Notes: generated from the letters alone by a model not told the origin. Numbered from the stretch's first letter, positions 1 through 11,896 are shown. The stretch: 64,000 nucleotides of DNA from Thinopyrum elongatum (GCA_011799875.1 CM022298.1:48483375-48547374); one strand, 5' to 3'. A program made the numbers and translations.

Positions 1-730
1 GTGGGGAGGCGTGTTCTTGGCCTAGAGCGCCTTCATTTTCTCCGACCTTTGCTTGACTTCTTCTTTAGCGCAAGTCTCCTTGAATTTTTCGAAGTCCTCT
101 TCCTTTACTGTCGGATTGTCAGCATGAATCTTGGACCACGGTTCATTCTTCGAAATTGCTTTTTTCACCCTAACTTTCCAGGCGGACAAGTCGTTGGTGA
201 ACGTCACCATCGCCTTGCTGTTTACCTTTGTCATGGGTTCATCGTCCCACGGATGTTTGCTTTCATCCTGGCCGGGGAACAGGAACTTATTGTGCAACTT
301 CTTTAGGAGCATGTGCTCCATATGTGGTATCTTCTTCAACTTCTCGTCGTTGATGTTGGCGGTTTCCCTGAGGATGCATCCTAGTTGATTGCCCCAGCAC
401 GAGCGCTTCCTCCGGCGCCGTTGGCTCTAATTTCTTGGGGTGCATCTCCGTGACCACAATTTGACTGATGCCGAGCTCATTTGGTCTTCGTGTCCTCTTC
501 TGCTTCGGTGCTTTACCGGCTACGACAACATCATTGCCGGTCTCAGGGGTGGTGTCGGTGCCGGTGCCTGTGTCAGTGCCGGTGTCGGCGTCGGTGTCGG
601 GGTTGGTGCCACTGCCGCCACCCTGCACCCGCAACTGGTGTTCATCCAGGTAATCAAAATAATGATTTGCTGCCTCGATGGGGTCTTCTTCGAGGCAACC
701 AGAACCCCCGGCTTCGGCATGGCTAGACAT
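1..730 (-). pseudogene. CACTA element A ORF2, N-terminal part (plant transposase Ptta/En/Spm type), frameshifted
   Basis: This is the amino-terminal part of the second CACTA protein, the family annotated as plant transposase Ptta/En/Spm; it probably assists transposition through DNA binding. The start ATG is at 728-730, just after a plausible intron acceptor (TTGAATAG). The first 60 residues are acidic and low-complexity, with threonine-aspartate and glycine repeats coded by a GGTGTC-like hexanucleotide repeat at 540-620. A basic segment (KQKRTRR) follows. Near 385-400 the frame shifts by one base. The next frame continues with the family motif GCILRETANIN, then KLHNKFLFPG and a lysine-rich region reaching the left window edge. 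Without the shift the reading frame would be open. The protein continues outside the window. Confidence 0.7.
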
Positions 731-855
731 GTTTCCTATTCAACAATTGTAAGTAAAAGATATAATGAAAGGAAAAAAGGGGCCTATATTTGGTCGGAAT
801 GTTGATTCATTCCCCTTCCGGCAAATCCCGGGCACTCCATATGTCCTAGTTTCCT

Positions 856-901
856 GAAATTTGCCAGAATGGAAATTAATCAACATTCCAGCAAAACATA
901 G
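856..901 (-). other. Leader inverted-repeat motif upstream of ORF2
   Basis: On the minus strand this 46 bp segment reads as a TTTTGCTGGAAT half and a reversed ATTCTGGCAAATTT half separated by about 15 bases, so it can fold into a stem-loop. A closely similar segment lies upstream of the transposase ORF of the same element (10065-10110). It precedes the ORF2 start by about 125 bases, in leader or intron sequence. Confidence 0.5.
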
Positions 902-981
902 GCCATTCGGATATTCTTCGACATTCAACCAACATTGTAAAATCATATAACATCAATGACATATGAGCATCACAGGAGCAC

Positions 982-2720
982 TATTGGGGAATGTAGCAAT
1001 AATTCAAAAATTTCCTACGTATCACCAAGATCAATCTAGGAGATGCTAGGAACAAGTGAGAGGGAGTGCATCTTCATACCCTTGAAGATCGCTAAGCAGA
1101 AGCGTTACAATAACGCGGTTGATGGAGTCGTACTCGCGACGATTCAAATCGCGGAACATCCGATTCGAGCGCTGAACGGACGACGCCTCCGCGTTCAACA
1201 CACGTACAGCCCGGGGACGTCTCCTCCTTCTTGATCCAGCAAGGGGAGAGGAGAAGTTGAGGGAGAGCTCCGGTAGCACGACATCGTGGTGGCGGTGGAG
1301 CTCATGGTTCTCCGGCAGAGCTTCGCTAAGCACTACGGAGGAGGAGGAGTAGGAGGGGGGAGGGCTGCGCCAGGGGCAAGGGTTGCAGATCCCATGCACC
1401 TTCCCACTATATATAGGGGTGGAGGGGGCTGGTTTCTTGCCCTCCAAGTCCATTGGGGCATTGGCAAAGGTGGGAGGAAAGAAATCCCATCCTTTCCCTT
1501 CCCCACCGATTGTTATCCCCCCTTTTTAGGGATCTTGATCTTATCCCTTCAGGATATGATCTTATTCCTTCTAAGGGGGGATCTTCGTGCACCTTGACCA
1601 GGGGTGTGGGGCCTTTCCCCCACTACCCACGTTCATGTGGGTCCCCCCATGCAGGTGGGCCCCACTCCAGAACCTTCTAGAACCTTCCCGGTACAATACC
1701 GAAAAATCCCGAACATTTTCCGGTGGCCAAAATAGGACTTCCCATATATAAATCTTTACCTCCGGACCATTTTAGAACTCCTCGTGATGTCCGGGATCTC
1801 ATCCGAGACTCCGAACAACTTTCGGTAATCACATACAATTCCGATTACAACTCTAGCGTCACCGAACCTTAAGTGTGTAGACCCTACGGGTTCGGGAACC
1901 ATGCAGACATGACCGAGAAACCTCTCCGACCAATAACCAATAGCGGGATCTGGATACCCATATTGGCTCCCACATGTTCCACGATGATCTCAATGGATGA
2001 GCCACGATGTCGGGGATCCAATTAATCCCGTATACAATTCCCTTTGTCCATCGGTATGTTACTTGCCCGAGATTCGATCATGGGTATCCCTATACCTTGT
2101 TCAATCTCGTTACTGGCAAGTCTCTTTACTCGTTCTGTAACGCATGATCCCGTGGCTAACTCCTTAATCACATTAAGCTCATTATGATGATGCATTACCG
2201 AGTGGGCCCAGAGATACCTCTTCGTCATACGGAGTGACAAATCCCAGTCTCGATTCGTGCCAACCCAACAGACACTTTCGGAGATACCTGTAGTGCACCT
2301 TTATGGTCACCCAGTTACGTTGTGACGTTTGATACACCCAAAGTATTCCTACGGTATCCGGGAGTTGCACAATCTCATGGTCTAAGGAAATGATACTTGA
2401 CATTAGAAAAGCTCTAGCAAACAAACTACACGATCTTGTGCTATGCTTAGGATTGGGTCTTGTTCATCACATCATTCTCCTAATGATGTGATCCCGTTAT
2501 CAACGACATCCAATGTCCATGGTTAGGAAACCATGACCATCTATTGATCAATGAGCTAGTCAACTAGAGGCTCACTAGGGACATGGAGTGGTCTATGTAT
2601 TCACACATGTATTACGGTTTCCGGTTAATACAATTATAGCATGAACAATAGACAATTATCATGAACAAGGAAATATAATAATAACCATTTTATTATTGTC
2701 TCTAGGGCATATTTCCAACA
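982..2720 (-). mobile_element. Solo LTR of an Angela/BARE-1/WIS-type Copia retrotransposon
   Basis: On the minus strand the segment starts TGTTGGAAATATGCCCTAGA, the known start of Angela/BARE-1/WIS LTRs, and ends CTACATTCCCCAATA, where the usual final CA has mutated to TA. It is about 1739 bp long and matches the usual body of these LTRs: a run of short phrases around TCACGAGGAGTTC and a TATATATAG box near 1410. The 5 bp target duplication AGCAC is present at 977-981 and 2721-2725. No internal retroelement sequence is attached, so it is a solo LTR left by LTR-LTR recombination. It sits inside CACTA element A. Confidence 0.93.
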
Positions 2721-2725
2721 AGCAC

Positions 2726-3590
2726 ATATATAAAGCAAGTACACATAGTGAAATGACCTCACTAAACATTGCAAAATAGTGGTCTTTTCAAAAACCAAAA
2801 ACCTTTGCAAAATGACCTCACTAAACATTTGCTACTGTTTTTTATTTATAGCTAAAAAAGTCTAGGAAGGGAGCTACTATTTTTTATTTACAGCTATTTT
2901 ATATACCTACAAAAATTGCCTAGCTAATTTCCTAAAAAAAATTGCTACTGTTTTTTATTTATAGCTAAAAAAGTCCACTATTTTATTTATAGCTAAAAAA
3001 GTCCACTGATTTTGCAATTTTAGGGAGCTACTGTTTTTCAAAAATTTCCTAACTACAAATAATTTGCTACTATTTTTTATAGCTAAAAAATTTGCTACAG
3101 TTTTTTATTTTTAGCTACAAAAATTGCCTAGCTATTTATAGCTATTATATATACCTACAAAAATTGCTAAATGCTCTCTCTCTCTCTACTACTGCCCTAA
3201 CCAACATATTTGCTAATTTAGCTAAATTTGCTAAATTTGGTACTGCCCTAAAATACACATGATGATTTTGACTATCTGCTCATCACCCTATGAACTTGAA
3301 TCAATGTTTTGTTATGTCTATTTCCATACCAATGATGCCTAGCAGATTCCGCCACCTCAAATTCTTTAGTATCACACTCTGTGGACTGGCCTGTGATCCT
3401 TTTATATACTAGAATGATGATAAACTAACAATTTTTAGTTAACAGTAGCTAGGGTTCATCTGTCCTAATTTTGCTAACAATTAGCTAGGGTTCAATCACA
3501 GGAGAGAGAGGAGGACAGGGAGAGGAGGGGAGAGGCTTACGGGCTCGGGCGGTCGGTGGCGAGGGCGGGCAGGGGAGGGGCGGCGGCGGC
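2726..3590. repeat. AT-rich degenerate repeats in CACTA element A
   Basis: No gene is seen. From about 2825 to 3190 a phrase resembling TTGCTACTGTTTTTTATTT followed by TAGCTAAAAAAGTC recurs in degenerate form at roughly 60-120 bp spacing. A short CT microsatellite lies at 3176-3188. The last part (3500-3590) becomes purine- and GC-rich. This is the non-coding spacer between the internal repeat array and ORF2 of element A. Confidence 0.55.
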
Positions 3591-3710
3591 GAGGTCGAGG
3601 GCGGGCAGGGGAGAGGTCGGCGGCGGCGGTGAGGTCGAGGGCGGGCAGGGAAGAGGTCGGTGGCGGCGGTGAGGTCGAGGGCGGGCAGGGGCTCGGGCCG
3701 GTGTCGAGGC
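3591..3710. repeat. 40-bp GC-rich tandem repeat, three copies
   Basis: The phrase GAGGTCGAGGGCGGGCAGGG starts at 3591, 3631 and 3671, giving a 40 bp period; the third copy diverges after about 25 bases and further partial copies follow to about 3790. It probably belongs to the GC-rich leader of ORF2 of element A, since a GC-rich stretch sits in the equivalent place in element B (37620-37930). Confidence 0.7.
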
Positions 3711-3881
3711 CGAGGGCGGTCAGGGGCTCGGGCCGGCGTCGAGGGGCGGGCAGGGGCGACGGCCGACGGGCAGGGGCAATGGCGGCGCGCGACAGCAGAG
3801 AGGAGGGGGAGAGGTCGGAGAGTGGGGGGGAAATGGGACTTGGAAAATTTTTGAGCCCGCGCGGTGGGTTAACTAAAAATA

Positions 3882-3995
3882 GCAGTAGCGCTGGGTGGTA
3901 ATCCAGCGCTACTGCTAACTGTTCCTATTTTTAGTTTTTTTAATTCTAAAATACACATAGCAGTAGCGCTGGATTAGGATCCAGCGCTATAACTA
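3882..3995. repeat. Internal array of subterminal-type repeats, CACTA element A
   Basis: The pair AGCAGTAGCGCTGG / CCAGCGCTACTGCT, each the reverse complement of the other, occurs twice here (around 3882-3917 and 3958-3990). The same core fills the 5' subterminal region of this element (10605-10872). Such repeats are bound by CACTA-encoded proteins in En/Spm. Finding them between the two genes rather than only at the ends is unusual. Confidence 0.7.
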
Positions 3996-4000
3996 ACTTA

Positions 4001-4322
4001 GCTATAGCTATGTTTCTTTTCTTTTTATTATTTTTCTTTTCTTGTTTTTAGTTTTCTTTTTTTAATTATTTTCCTTTACTTTTCTGTTTATTTTTCTTTT
4101 TCTTTTGTATTGCTTTCTCCCTTTTGTTTTTGTTTTTTGTTTTTCTCCCGACGGCCTCGCACGCAATCGACGAGAACGTCTCCCTCCCACACTGCGCGAA
4201 TATCACCGGAACCATGCATGTGGTGGTAATTGAAGGGGATACGATGTATACATCATTTGACCGATAACGGTTACTTAAGTGCGTACACAAAATATATACA
4301 TATATATATAAATGATGGTTTC
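4001..4322. other. T-rich spacer downstream of transposase A
   Basis: This contains long T-rich runs (4015-4145) and a short TATA microsatellite near 4290-4312. It lies just after the transposase stop codon on the minus strand, so it is the 3' non-coding region of that gene. I see no gene or clear polyadenylation signal. Confidence 0.5.
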
Positions 4323-6871
4323 TCAGCTGCGTCGACGATGTTTCACATTGAGCTTCTTCCCTTTCTTGTTCGTTGTCGAATAATTGAGCCCCCCGTTGTG
4401 ACTTTTCCGGCACCATGGAGTACGATCTTTCTTAGGTAATGTAGTATTGATTCTTCTTTTCATGTATGCTTCATCGTCATCGTCATCTTCCCTCATCGGG
4501 TTGCCATATTGGTCGTAGTCCTCCTTGTTGGCGACTCCATCCATTCCGACGATGCTCCTTTTGCCTCTCCTCACGACAACACGGCTGGGATTGGTCGGGT
4601 CGGTTATGAAGAAGCATTGTGTCACGTGCTTAGCGTGTATCCATGGCTCAGTTTTGGCGATGAAGTTATCGTTCACGGTGGCGCTCTTCGCGTCGGGTAT
4701 AGACATGGTAATGAAATACATGTTTTGTCTTATGACGTCCTTAGCCCATATGACACGGAACATCGTCGCATCGTGAATTCCAGCGCAGTCAAGCTCCCAG
4801 ATCTCTTCGACCCTTCCGTAGAATCTTTCAGTTGTGCCGTTGGCGTCAGTCATGCATTCAATCGTCACCCCTGAGTTATGGTAATCACTGTCCATGTCTT
4901 TGGCCTCCGTGTAGAACGTGTACCCGTTGATATCGTATGCCTGATAGGTCGCGAGTTTGGGCGCGGGGCAATGTGCTAAGGCGTGTATGAGCAATCCATC
5001 TGTACTACCCTCTTTCGGGGAATTAGCAAGAACTTGCTCTTTGAACCAACGCAAGAAAGTGGCATTGTGCTCTACAGTAACTTCGTCGTCCGTCTTGCGC
5101 ATCCCCTTATCACGGTACTTCTTTGCGATGGTTTCTGTGTGCAGTGTCACATAATCATCTACCACATCTAGGTGTTGTAGCACTACTAAGTTAGCCCTAT
5201 CAAAGTTGTTCCGTCGATCCGAGTAGTCCACGTGCAATTCCCTCCGGTCGTTGTTGTGACCTTCTCCTCTGAGCCTCCCATCGTGCTTCTTGACGGGCAA
5301 ACCAACAACAGGGTCTCCGACGCCTATATAATTCTGGCAAAAGGAGATGCACTCTTGCGCTAGATACCCCTCGACGATGCTTCCATCAGGACGGGACATG
5401 TTACGAACGAATCCTTTGATGACCCCATTCATCCTCTCGAACGACATCATGTTGTGAAGGAATGTTGGCCCGAGGTCGATGATGTCATCCACGATGTGGA
5501 CACACAGATGCACCATGACGTCAAAGAACGCGGGTGGGAAGTACATCTCAAGCTCGCATAGTATGACAATGATCTCTTCCTGTAGCCTTCGGAGCTGCTT
5601 GACACCGGTGGACTTTTGAGAGATAACGTCGAAGAAGTTGCAGTGACCAGTAAGCGTGTCATGGGCGTGCTTTTCCATTATCCCTCTAATGGCAACCGGG
5701 AGTATCTGCGTCATCATCACGTGACAGTCATGAGACTTCATCCCGCTGAACCTTTTCTTCTTGGTGTCTAGAAATCTGCTTATCTTCCCACAGTAACTGG
5801 AACTGACTTTGATTCCCATAAGGCACTTGATGAATTGATCTATCTCCTTCGCACTTAAGGTGAAGCAACAATGGGGGCAATAATTCTCCTCCTTCTTGTT
5901 GAGTTTTCTGCCCCTTTCCCCCTCCTCCGTCTCCGTCTCCTCCGTTGACTTTTTACGGTGCGGCATGTGGAGATCTTTCCTGATCTTCAAATCTTCCAAG
6001 TCTTTCCTTGCCTTCGGCCCATCCTTGGTCTTCTCTGGCATGTTCAGCAGTGTGCCAAGCAAGCTCTCGAGGACATTCTTCGTGATATGCATTTGATCAT
6101 GGCAATGAGGCGTGTCGTGATTGGGCCAGTACTCCAAGTCCCAGAAAACTGACCTCGTTTTCCATACCTTCAGCAGCGGCTCCGGCGCCTTTTTCATCTT
6201 TCCCGGCACGGAGCACTGTTCCCAGTTTTTCAATAGCTCGTTGATTTCGGCGCCGCTCCTCTTACGTGGAGATCCTCGATGCTCAGCCAAACTATTGAAT
6301 AGATCTCCATGTTTTCTCCACGGGTCATCCTTCTCGAGCCATCTATAATGCCGCATGTACACGATTTTCCTAGACCCGCCATCTTTTGTTGATGTAAGCT
6401 GCTGAGACATTGTATCATCCATGCACCTCGTGCATCCACAGTATCCGTGGCACACCTGCCCTGAGGTGTACCCATAACCGAGATAGTCGTGCACCGTCGT
6501 CATCAGCGCGGCTCTCCTATAGAAATACTCTCCTTTGCTGGCGTCCCATGTCCATGACGGTGTTTTCCATAACGTGTCTAGCTCCTCTTTCAGAAGCCCC
6601 ATATACATGTTAATATTATTTCCCGACTGTTTCGGCCCTTGAATCAACATGCTCATGTGTATGTACTTTGTCTTCATGCACTTCCATGGGGGGAGGTTGT
6701 ACATCCATACAAAGACGAGCCATGTGCTGTGGTTGGTGTTCTGGTTTCCAAACGGATTCATGCTATCGGTACTCGCACCAAGCATGATGTTCCTTGGATC
6801 TTCTGCAGCAAATCCGTATACGGCGTTGAATGCTCTCCACTGGCTAGCATCTGCGAGGTGTCTCAGCTTCG
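4323..6871 (-). CDS. CACTA element A transposase (TNP2 type), C-terminal part
   Basis: This is the larger, downstream part of the element's transposase, which cuts the element at its CACTA ends. From upstream to downstream: the Transposase_21 core (NHSTWLVFVWMYNLPPW, IQGPKQSGNN, HGYCGCTRCMDD), the DUF4218 region (MTQILPVAIRG, FFDVISQKS, the YFPPAFFDVMVHLCVH block and FERMNGVIKGFVRN), then the DUF4216 region (YDINGYTFYTEAKD, RVEEIWELDCAG). The stop is at 4323-4325. The frame is open across the whole stretch, including the part above the ATG at 6785 up to the nested insertion at 6872. Its upstream continuation is 8973-9960, in the same frame once the insertion and one TCG copy are removed. Confidence 0.9.
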
Positions 6872-6939
6872 CACTAGTAGAAAACAGGGCTTTGGTCCAA
6901 GCTCAATCTACACATTAGTCCCGGTTGCATTACGAACCG

Positions 6940-7195
6940 GGACTAATGTGAGCATTAGTCCCGGTTCGAGCAGCTAGGGCGCCGGGCAGGCATTAGTCCC
7001 GGTTCAAATGGGACCTTTAGTCCCGGTTTGAGACACAAACCGGGACTAAAGGGTGCGATGCCCTTTAGTCCCGGTTCGTGGCTCCAACCGGGACTAAAGG
7101 TCCTCAACCCCTTTAGTCCCGGTTGGTGGCTCAAACCGGGACTAAAGGTCTAACATTTAGTCTCGGTTGGAGCCACGAACCGGGACTAAAGGGGT
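6940..7195. repeat. Left subterminal repeat array of the 2.1 kb CACTA
   Basis: TTTAGTCCCGGTT and its complement AACCGGGACTAAA alternate at about 30-40 bp spacing, forming short inverted pairs such as 7063-7099. These can fold as hairpins in RNA. Confidence 0.9.
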
Positions 7196-7199
7196 TCTT

Positions 7200-7780
7200 A
7201 AATTTGTTTTCTGTTTTTCCATTTGTTTTTTGTTTTTAGTTTCTGTTTTAAATTACTTATATCTTTTAGGATATTTGATGTTTTTGAATGATTCTTTTTG
7301 CATTAGATTCAAAATTATGTCTAGTTTCTGTTTGTGCCATTAGTTTTCAAATTTGAATGATTTAAATATGAATTTGTCCAAATTTGCTTCAAACCCTAGA
7401 TTGTGAATCATTTGAGTTTAAAAATAGTTTTTAATTTAATTCTTTTTGCTCCTAGTCACATGTTAGATTGTTGTCACAATAAGATTTATTTGCTAATTTT
7501 TAGAATAATTTAAATTAGGATTTTAATTAAAACAGTACTATTTTGCTTATATAGTTGTTTTAGTCCTTTAATTGTTGTTTTCAATTATTTTTAGTTAGTT
7601 CTTTCTGTAGATTTTAACATGTTGTAGTATGCTTCTGTTAGACAACAGTAGATAAATTTTTATAATTAATTAAGATTAATTTTGCTATTGTTTTGTATTA
7701 ATAGTTGTTTAGCCTTTAATAATAGTTGATAGAATTAGTTTTGCTATATTAAAAAGTAATTCTTTTTGCCACTTTAATAG
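7200..7780. other. AT-rich core of the 2.1 kb CACTA, no gene
   Basis: Roughly 580 bases of AT-rich sequence with phrases such as TTTTAGTT and TTAATTAAGATTAA. Both strands are full of stop codons. Nothing recognisable. Confidence 0.6.
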
Positions 7781-7907
7781 AATGTGACTCTGGCTTGGTT
7801 AACCTTTGTTGTGACTCTGGCTGGGACGGTGCTAGCAGATGTAGTCGACGGTAGGATTGGATGGACACCATCCCAGACTGAAGGGGTTCTGCAATTTTCA
7901 AACTCTA

Positions 7908-8179
<272 letters not shown>

Positions 8180-8379
8180 TTAGAAAATTTAAAAAACATA
8201 AATTTCGACATGTTTTGCAAAAAGTGTTATGAAAAAGTAAAACGGCTATAACTTTTGCATACGATGTCGGAAAAAAAAGGTATAATATATCAAAATGTTC
8301 AGCACGAAAACCCAAAGTTTTAGAATCCTCAAATTCTGAAAGGAAAAAAGTTATCCTCAAATTTAAGTTTTTTGAATTT

Positions 8380-8415
8380 TTGGTCAAACTGTGGTCAAAC
8401 TATGGTCAAACTACT
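8380..8415. repeat. Short 11-bp tandem repeat
   Basis: The phrase TGGTCAAACTA/G is repeated three times in a row within the AT-rich core of the 2.1 kb CACTA element. Confidence 0.6.
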
Positions 8416-8579
8416 TATTCAAGAAATATTAGTGTTACTAAATAATTATAGTTTTTTAGAATAATAGTTTCAAACTTAAACGGTGCTTCATACTCAAGTT
8501 CAACTCCTAAGGTTTAATAGGATTGACAACTTACTATTGTCAGGAAAACAGCTAGTGCAGACTTGGAAACTAGGGGGAA

Positions 8580-8645
8580 TAGAACTCGGAAGTTAAGCGT
8601 GCTTAGGCTAGGGTAGTGAGAGGATGGGTGACCAGCGAGGAAGTT
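8580..8645 (+). other. 5S rRNA gene-derived segment inside the 2.1 kb CACTA
   Basis: About 66 bases follow the 3' half of plant 5S rRNA, including the internal promoter region: GAACTCGGAAGTTAAGCG (box A area), GTGCTTAGGC (intermediate element) and GGATGGGTGACC (box C), ending in GGAAGT. The first about 50 bases of 5S rRNA and its 3' end are absent or too diverged to see, so this is not a functional 5S gene. The match to family knowledge is by eye. Confidence 0.75.
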
Positions 8646-8769
8646 AGACGATTTGGAATGAGTGGTCCATACTTGAGCAGTGATGAGAGATGATTAGAGA
8701 TTAAATTGTCAAATAATTCAGAAATTTGAAAATCGGGAAAAAATTCAGAAAAACAAAATTTCAAAAAAA

Positions 8770-8945
8770 ATTCTTTAGTCCCGGTTGGTGTTACCAACCG
8801 GGACTAAAGGTGGAGCTCCAGACAGCGGCCACGTGGAGCTCCTTTAGTCCCGGTTCGTAAGCCAACCGGGACTAAAGGTTTTGGGCATTAGTCCCGTTTG
8901 TTTTGTCCCGGTTCCAGAACCGGGACTAAAGGCCCTCTGGAACCG
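8770..8945. repeat. Right subterminal repeat array of the 2.1 kb CACTA
   Basis: TTTAGTCCCGGTTGG and its complement recur at 8772-8807, 8842-8878 and 8886-8953 up to the right terminus. Confidence 0.9.
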
Positions 8946-8972
8946 GGACTAAATGCCCGTTTTCTACTAGTG

Positions 8973-9960
8973 TCGGATCATCTCCATCATGGGGCTTCTT
9001 CCTCTCCGCGTGCCAGCGCATGAGCTTTGCTTCCTTAGGATCTACGAAATACCGCTGCAGACGGGGAGTGATCAGAAAGTACCATACAACTTTCTGAGGA
9101 GCTTTCTTTCCTGTCTTCTTGTATCGAGAAGCATTGCACACTGGACAGCTGGTTTTTTCCGCGTGCTCCCCCCGATAAATGATGCAATCGTTGATGCATG
9201 CGTGGTATCTAATGTGCGGCAAATCAAAAGGGCAAACGATTTTCTTGGCCTCCTCGACACTAGTAGGACACAGGTTCCCCGTGGGAAATTTTTTATTATG
9301 TAGATACTTCAAATGCGCATCGAGGCTTTTGTCTGCCCATTTGTTTTTGGCCTTCGTCTTTAGAATTTCGAGCGTAAAACTCAAACGGGTCACCTCGGGA
9401 TCGCAACCGATATACAATGGAGTCTTCGAGTCTATTTCAAGTTGCGCCAGCTTGGCCTTCTTTCTAGAAGCAGCTCTCTGGCTAGTCATACTCTTGCGAA
9501 GGAGGTCTCGAACATGAGGGTCCTGCACGACTGCACTTAGTAGTGTCAAAGATTGCGGCGTGACCGCCGCCTCTTCTCCGCCATGTCCAGACTCTTCATC
9601 GCCGTGTCCGGAATCTTCTCCGCCGCCGCCATGTCCGGACTCTTCCCCGCCGCCATGTCCGGCGCCATCGTCCTCGTGTCGATCGGTCATCTCTTCGTCT
9701 AGCCCCATGTCGTTATTCCCTGCCATGTGGACGTCCTCATCATCATCTTCACTTATCCACCGAGTATAGCCATCCATGAAACCATTCATCAGCAGGTGCG
9801 CCTTCAAACTACCACGATCAAAAGGGTCCAAAAGGACTCCTTCTTTGCATCTTGTACACGGACATCTAATCCTAGTCCGATTATTTGCATACATGTCCAT
9901 CACCACGGATGGCAAGTATCGCTCCACCTTCCATCCACTCACCTTCATGACCGACTGCAT
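8973..9960 (-). CDS. CACTA element A transposase, N-terminal part
   Basis: This is the amino-terminal part of the same transposase as 4323-6871. The ATG at 9958-9960 (MQSVMKVSGW) is the preferred start because it directly precedes the transposase-associated zinc-binding region (CPCTRCKEG, with GFMDGYTRW). The open frame extends up to 10161 but that stretch holds the leader motif. A glycine/histidine/glutamate-rich linker (around residues 80-135) follows. The start of Transposase_21 comes next (CPFDLPHIRYHACINDC, YRGEH, CPVCNASRY, WYFLITPRLQ). The gene is broken at 8973 by the 2.1 kb CACTA. Joined with the downstream part, the protein is about 1177 residues with no other lesion. Confidence 0.85.
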
Positions 9961-10064
9961 GGTATAACAAGCAAAAGGGTTATAAACAAAATGCATGCAT
10001 GCATCAAAGTCATATACAAATTTGGCATGACCTTGCCTAAAAATAGGACATATCGAGTTTGCTC

Positions 10065-10110
10065 GAAATTCACCGAAACGAAAATAAATCGACATTTCGG
10101 CAAAACATAA
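10065..10110 (-). other. Leader inverted-repeat motif upstream of transposase A
   Basis: On the minus strand a TTTTGCCGAAATG half is followed about 15 bases later by CGTTTCGGTGAATTTC, so the arms can pair (GCCGAAA with TTTCGGT). A similar motif precedes ORF2 of this element at 856-901. It lies about 105 bases before the preferred ATG, in leader or intron sequence. Confidence 0.5.
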
Positions 10111-10319
10111 GCAACTCGGGGGCATGCCACTCACACAAATCTCTCCATATCTCAAACACACATATTCCCATTCTTGAAATGCACAACTTTTTACTCACCT
10201 ATCTTCCGAGAGAGATCGAGCACGGTTAGATGAGGCCTTCGCTACCTATAGGGACGATCGAAAGTGTGTGGATGGCTAAATAGCTAGCTAGATCTAGTTG
10301 TTGGGAGGAGAGATGACTC

Positions 10320-10600
10320 TAGCTAACTCATGGAGAGGGAGAGAGATGAGCTAGCTAGATCTATATGTATGGAAGGAGGGAGAGCCAAATAAATGAGGTA
10401 GCTAGATAGAGATGAGAGGCCATTTATGGAGGAGAATTATGGTGGAGGGGGGCATTAATGGGGAGAGAAGAGAGGTAAAGGAAAGAGAGAAGAAGGGCAA
10501 CAATGATGAAGAACTAACTTAGAGAGGGGAAAGGGGAAAGGAGGGGGAGAGGGCAAAGGGGGGAGGAGGGGGAGGGGGAGAGGGGGGTCAAAAGCGTGGC
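10320..10600. repeat. Purine-rich tract
   Basis: The plus strand is dominated by A and G (GAGAGAGAGATGAGC near 10330; GGGGGAGGGGGAGAGG near 10570). On the minus strand it is a CT-rich leader between the subterminal array and the transposase, typical of grass 5' untranslated regions. Confidence 0.6.
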
Positions 10601-10604
10601 ATGC

Positions 10605-10872
10605 TTAGTAGTAGCGCTTGCCAGGAGAAGCGCTACTACTAAGTGGGGCCCACTAGCAGTAGCGGTGTTGTCAAAGCAAGTGTTACTGCTAAAATCTTAG
10701 CAGTAGCGCTGTATTTTGGGCCGCGCTGCTACTACAGCTAGCGTCGGTGGGCTCGTTGGGTCCCACTCAGTAGTAGTGCTTTTTACATTTCCTGCGCTAC
10801 TGCTAAAGCATTACTTGTAGCGTTGTCCGAGACCAGCGCTACTGCTAATTAGCAGCAGCTGATGTTCTAGTG
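10605..10872 (-). repeat. 5' terminus and subterminal array of CACTA element A
   Basis: Copies of AGTAGCGCTT/G in both orientations occur at about 10610, 10630, 10655, 10690, 10715, 10770, 10795 and 10835. The array ends in GATGTTCTAGTG at 10872, which is a CACTAGAACATC terminus on the minus strand. Confidence 0.85.
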
Positions 10873-11896
10873 AGGGGGTCGACCGGCTTCAACTGCGGCT
10901 GACCATGGGCAAGTTGTACCAGGTGGCAGCGCCATGGAGGCAGACTGACATGATGTTGTATTCGTGCGCCGCCAGCACCGCAGAGTGGAAGGAGTCAATC
11001 CACTCCGTTTACCGGTGTCACGTTCAGTGATCTCCACTACACACGTTCTCCACCGGCGCTGCCACACGCCGATGTATTTTGACTGTGGCGGCGGCGATGG
11101 TAGGTTGGGGATGCGCCGGCGCAGGAGGAAGCGTTGACGCAGCGACGCTTGTGGTGTTGTTGATCCGCAGGCTGAGCACTAGTGATGGGTGCCGGCTTCT
11201 GGATCTGGCTATTATCAGCGGCAAGCCGGCAGCACAGTGGATGTGGGCGAGGGTAGGGGCGTCCCGGCGTGGATTGGGCGGCGGGGGCGGTGGGAGGTGA
11301 GGCAAGTGGGGTGAGGAATTTTTACTCCCCATCCGCTCGGCCATGTATATTTAAGAGCCACGGCTGGCTAGGAGTAAACTTTTTCCTCCATGAACGTTTT
11401 TTCATGTTCGGTTAGTTCCCGGTTAGAGAAGGAAGAACCAGATTTATCCTCCTCTAAAGATTTTTTTGGGATCAGTTAGAGATGCCCTTGTACTTTTTTG
11501 AAAAGTAGGATTACCCCCGGCGTCTGCACGAGATGCGCTTATACACCCCCTCTGCCCCTCATACACCCACTCATTATGTACACTTGTGATATTGTAGGGA
11601 CACATCAAGTGGTATCCACAATAACATAGGGCATTATCGATCGCTCGTCCCACACCTCCGGATTCATCTGGTGTCCATATTTATGGCTATTACTTCTAGA
11701 AAATCCATAGGTTGTTCCCTGACATGAAAAATCGTTGATCCCCATTTTCAATTACTGATCTAAATTCTGATTTATATTCTATACAAATACACAATAATCA
11801 AGATAATTAAGATGACTTATACACTTTTATGTACTATCCCCAAGGCAACCTTTTGAGTCGAAGACACAACTAGATTGATCGATGAAATCAACAAGG
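10873..11896. other. Intergenic sequence, possible degraded gene piece
   Basis: The first about 480 bases are GC-rich and on the minus strand include a short open stretch (about 11030-10890) with readable protein-like sequence (SFHSAVLAAHEYNIMSV), but no family I recognise and no clean ORF. From 11350 to 11896 the sequence is ordinary AT-rich downstream DNA of the PHT1 fragment. Nothing else seen. Confidence 0.4.
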
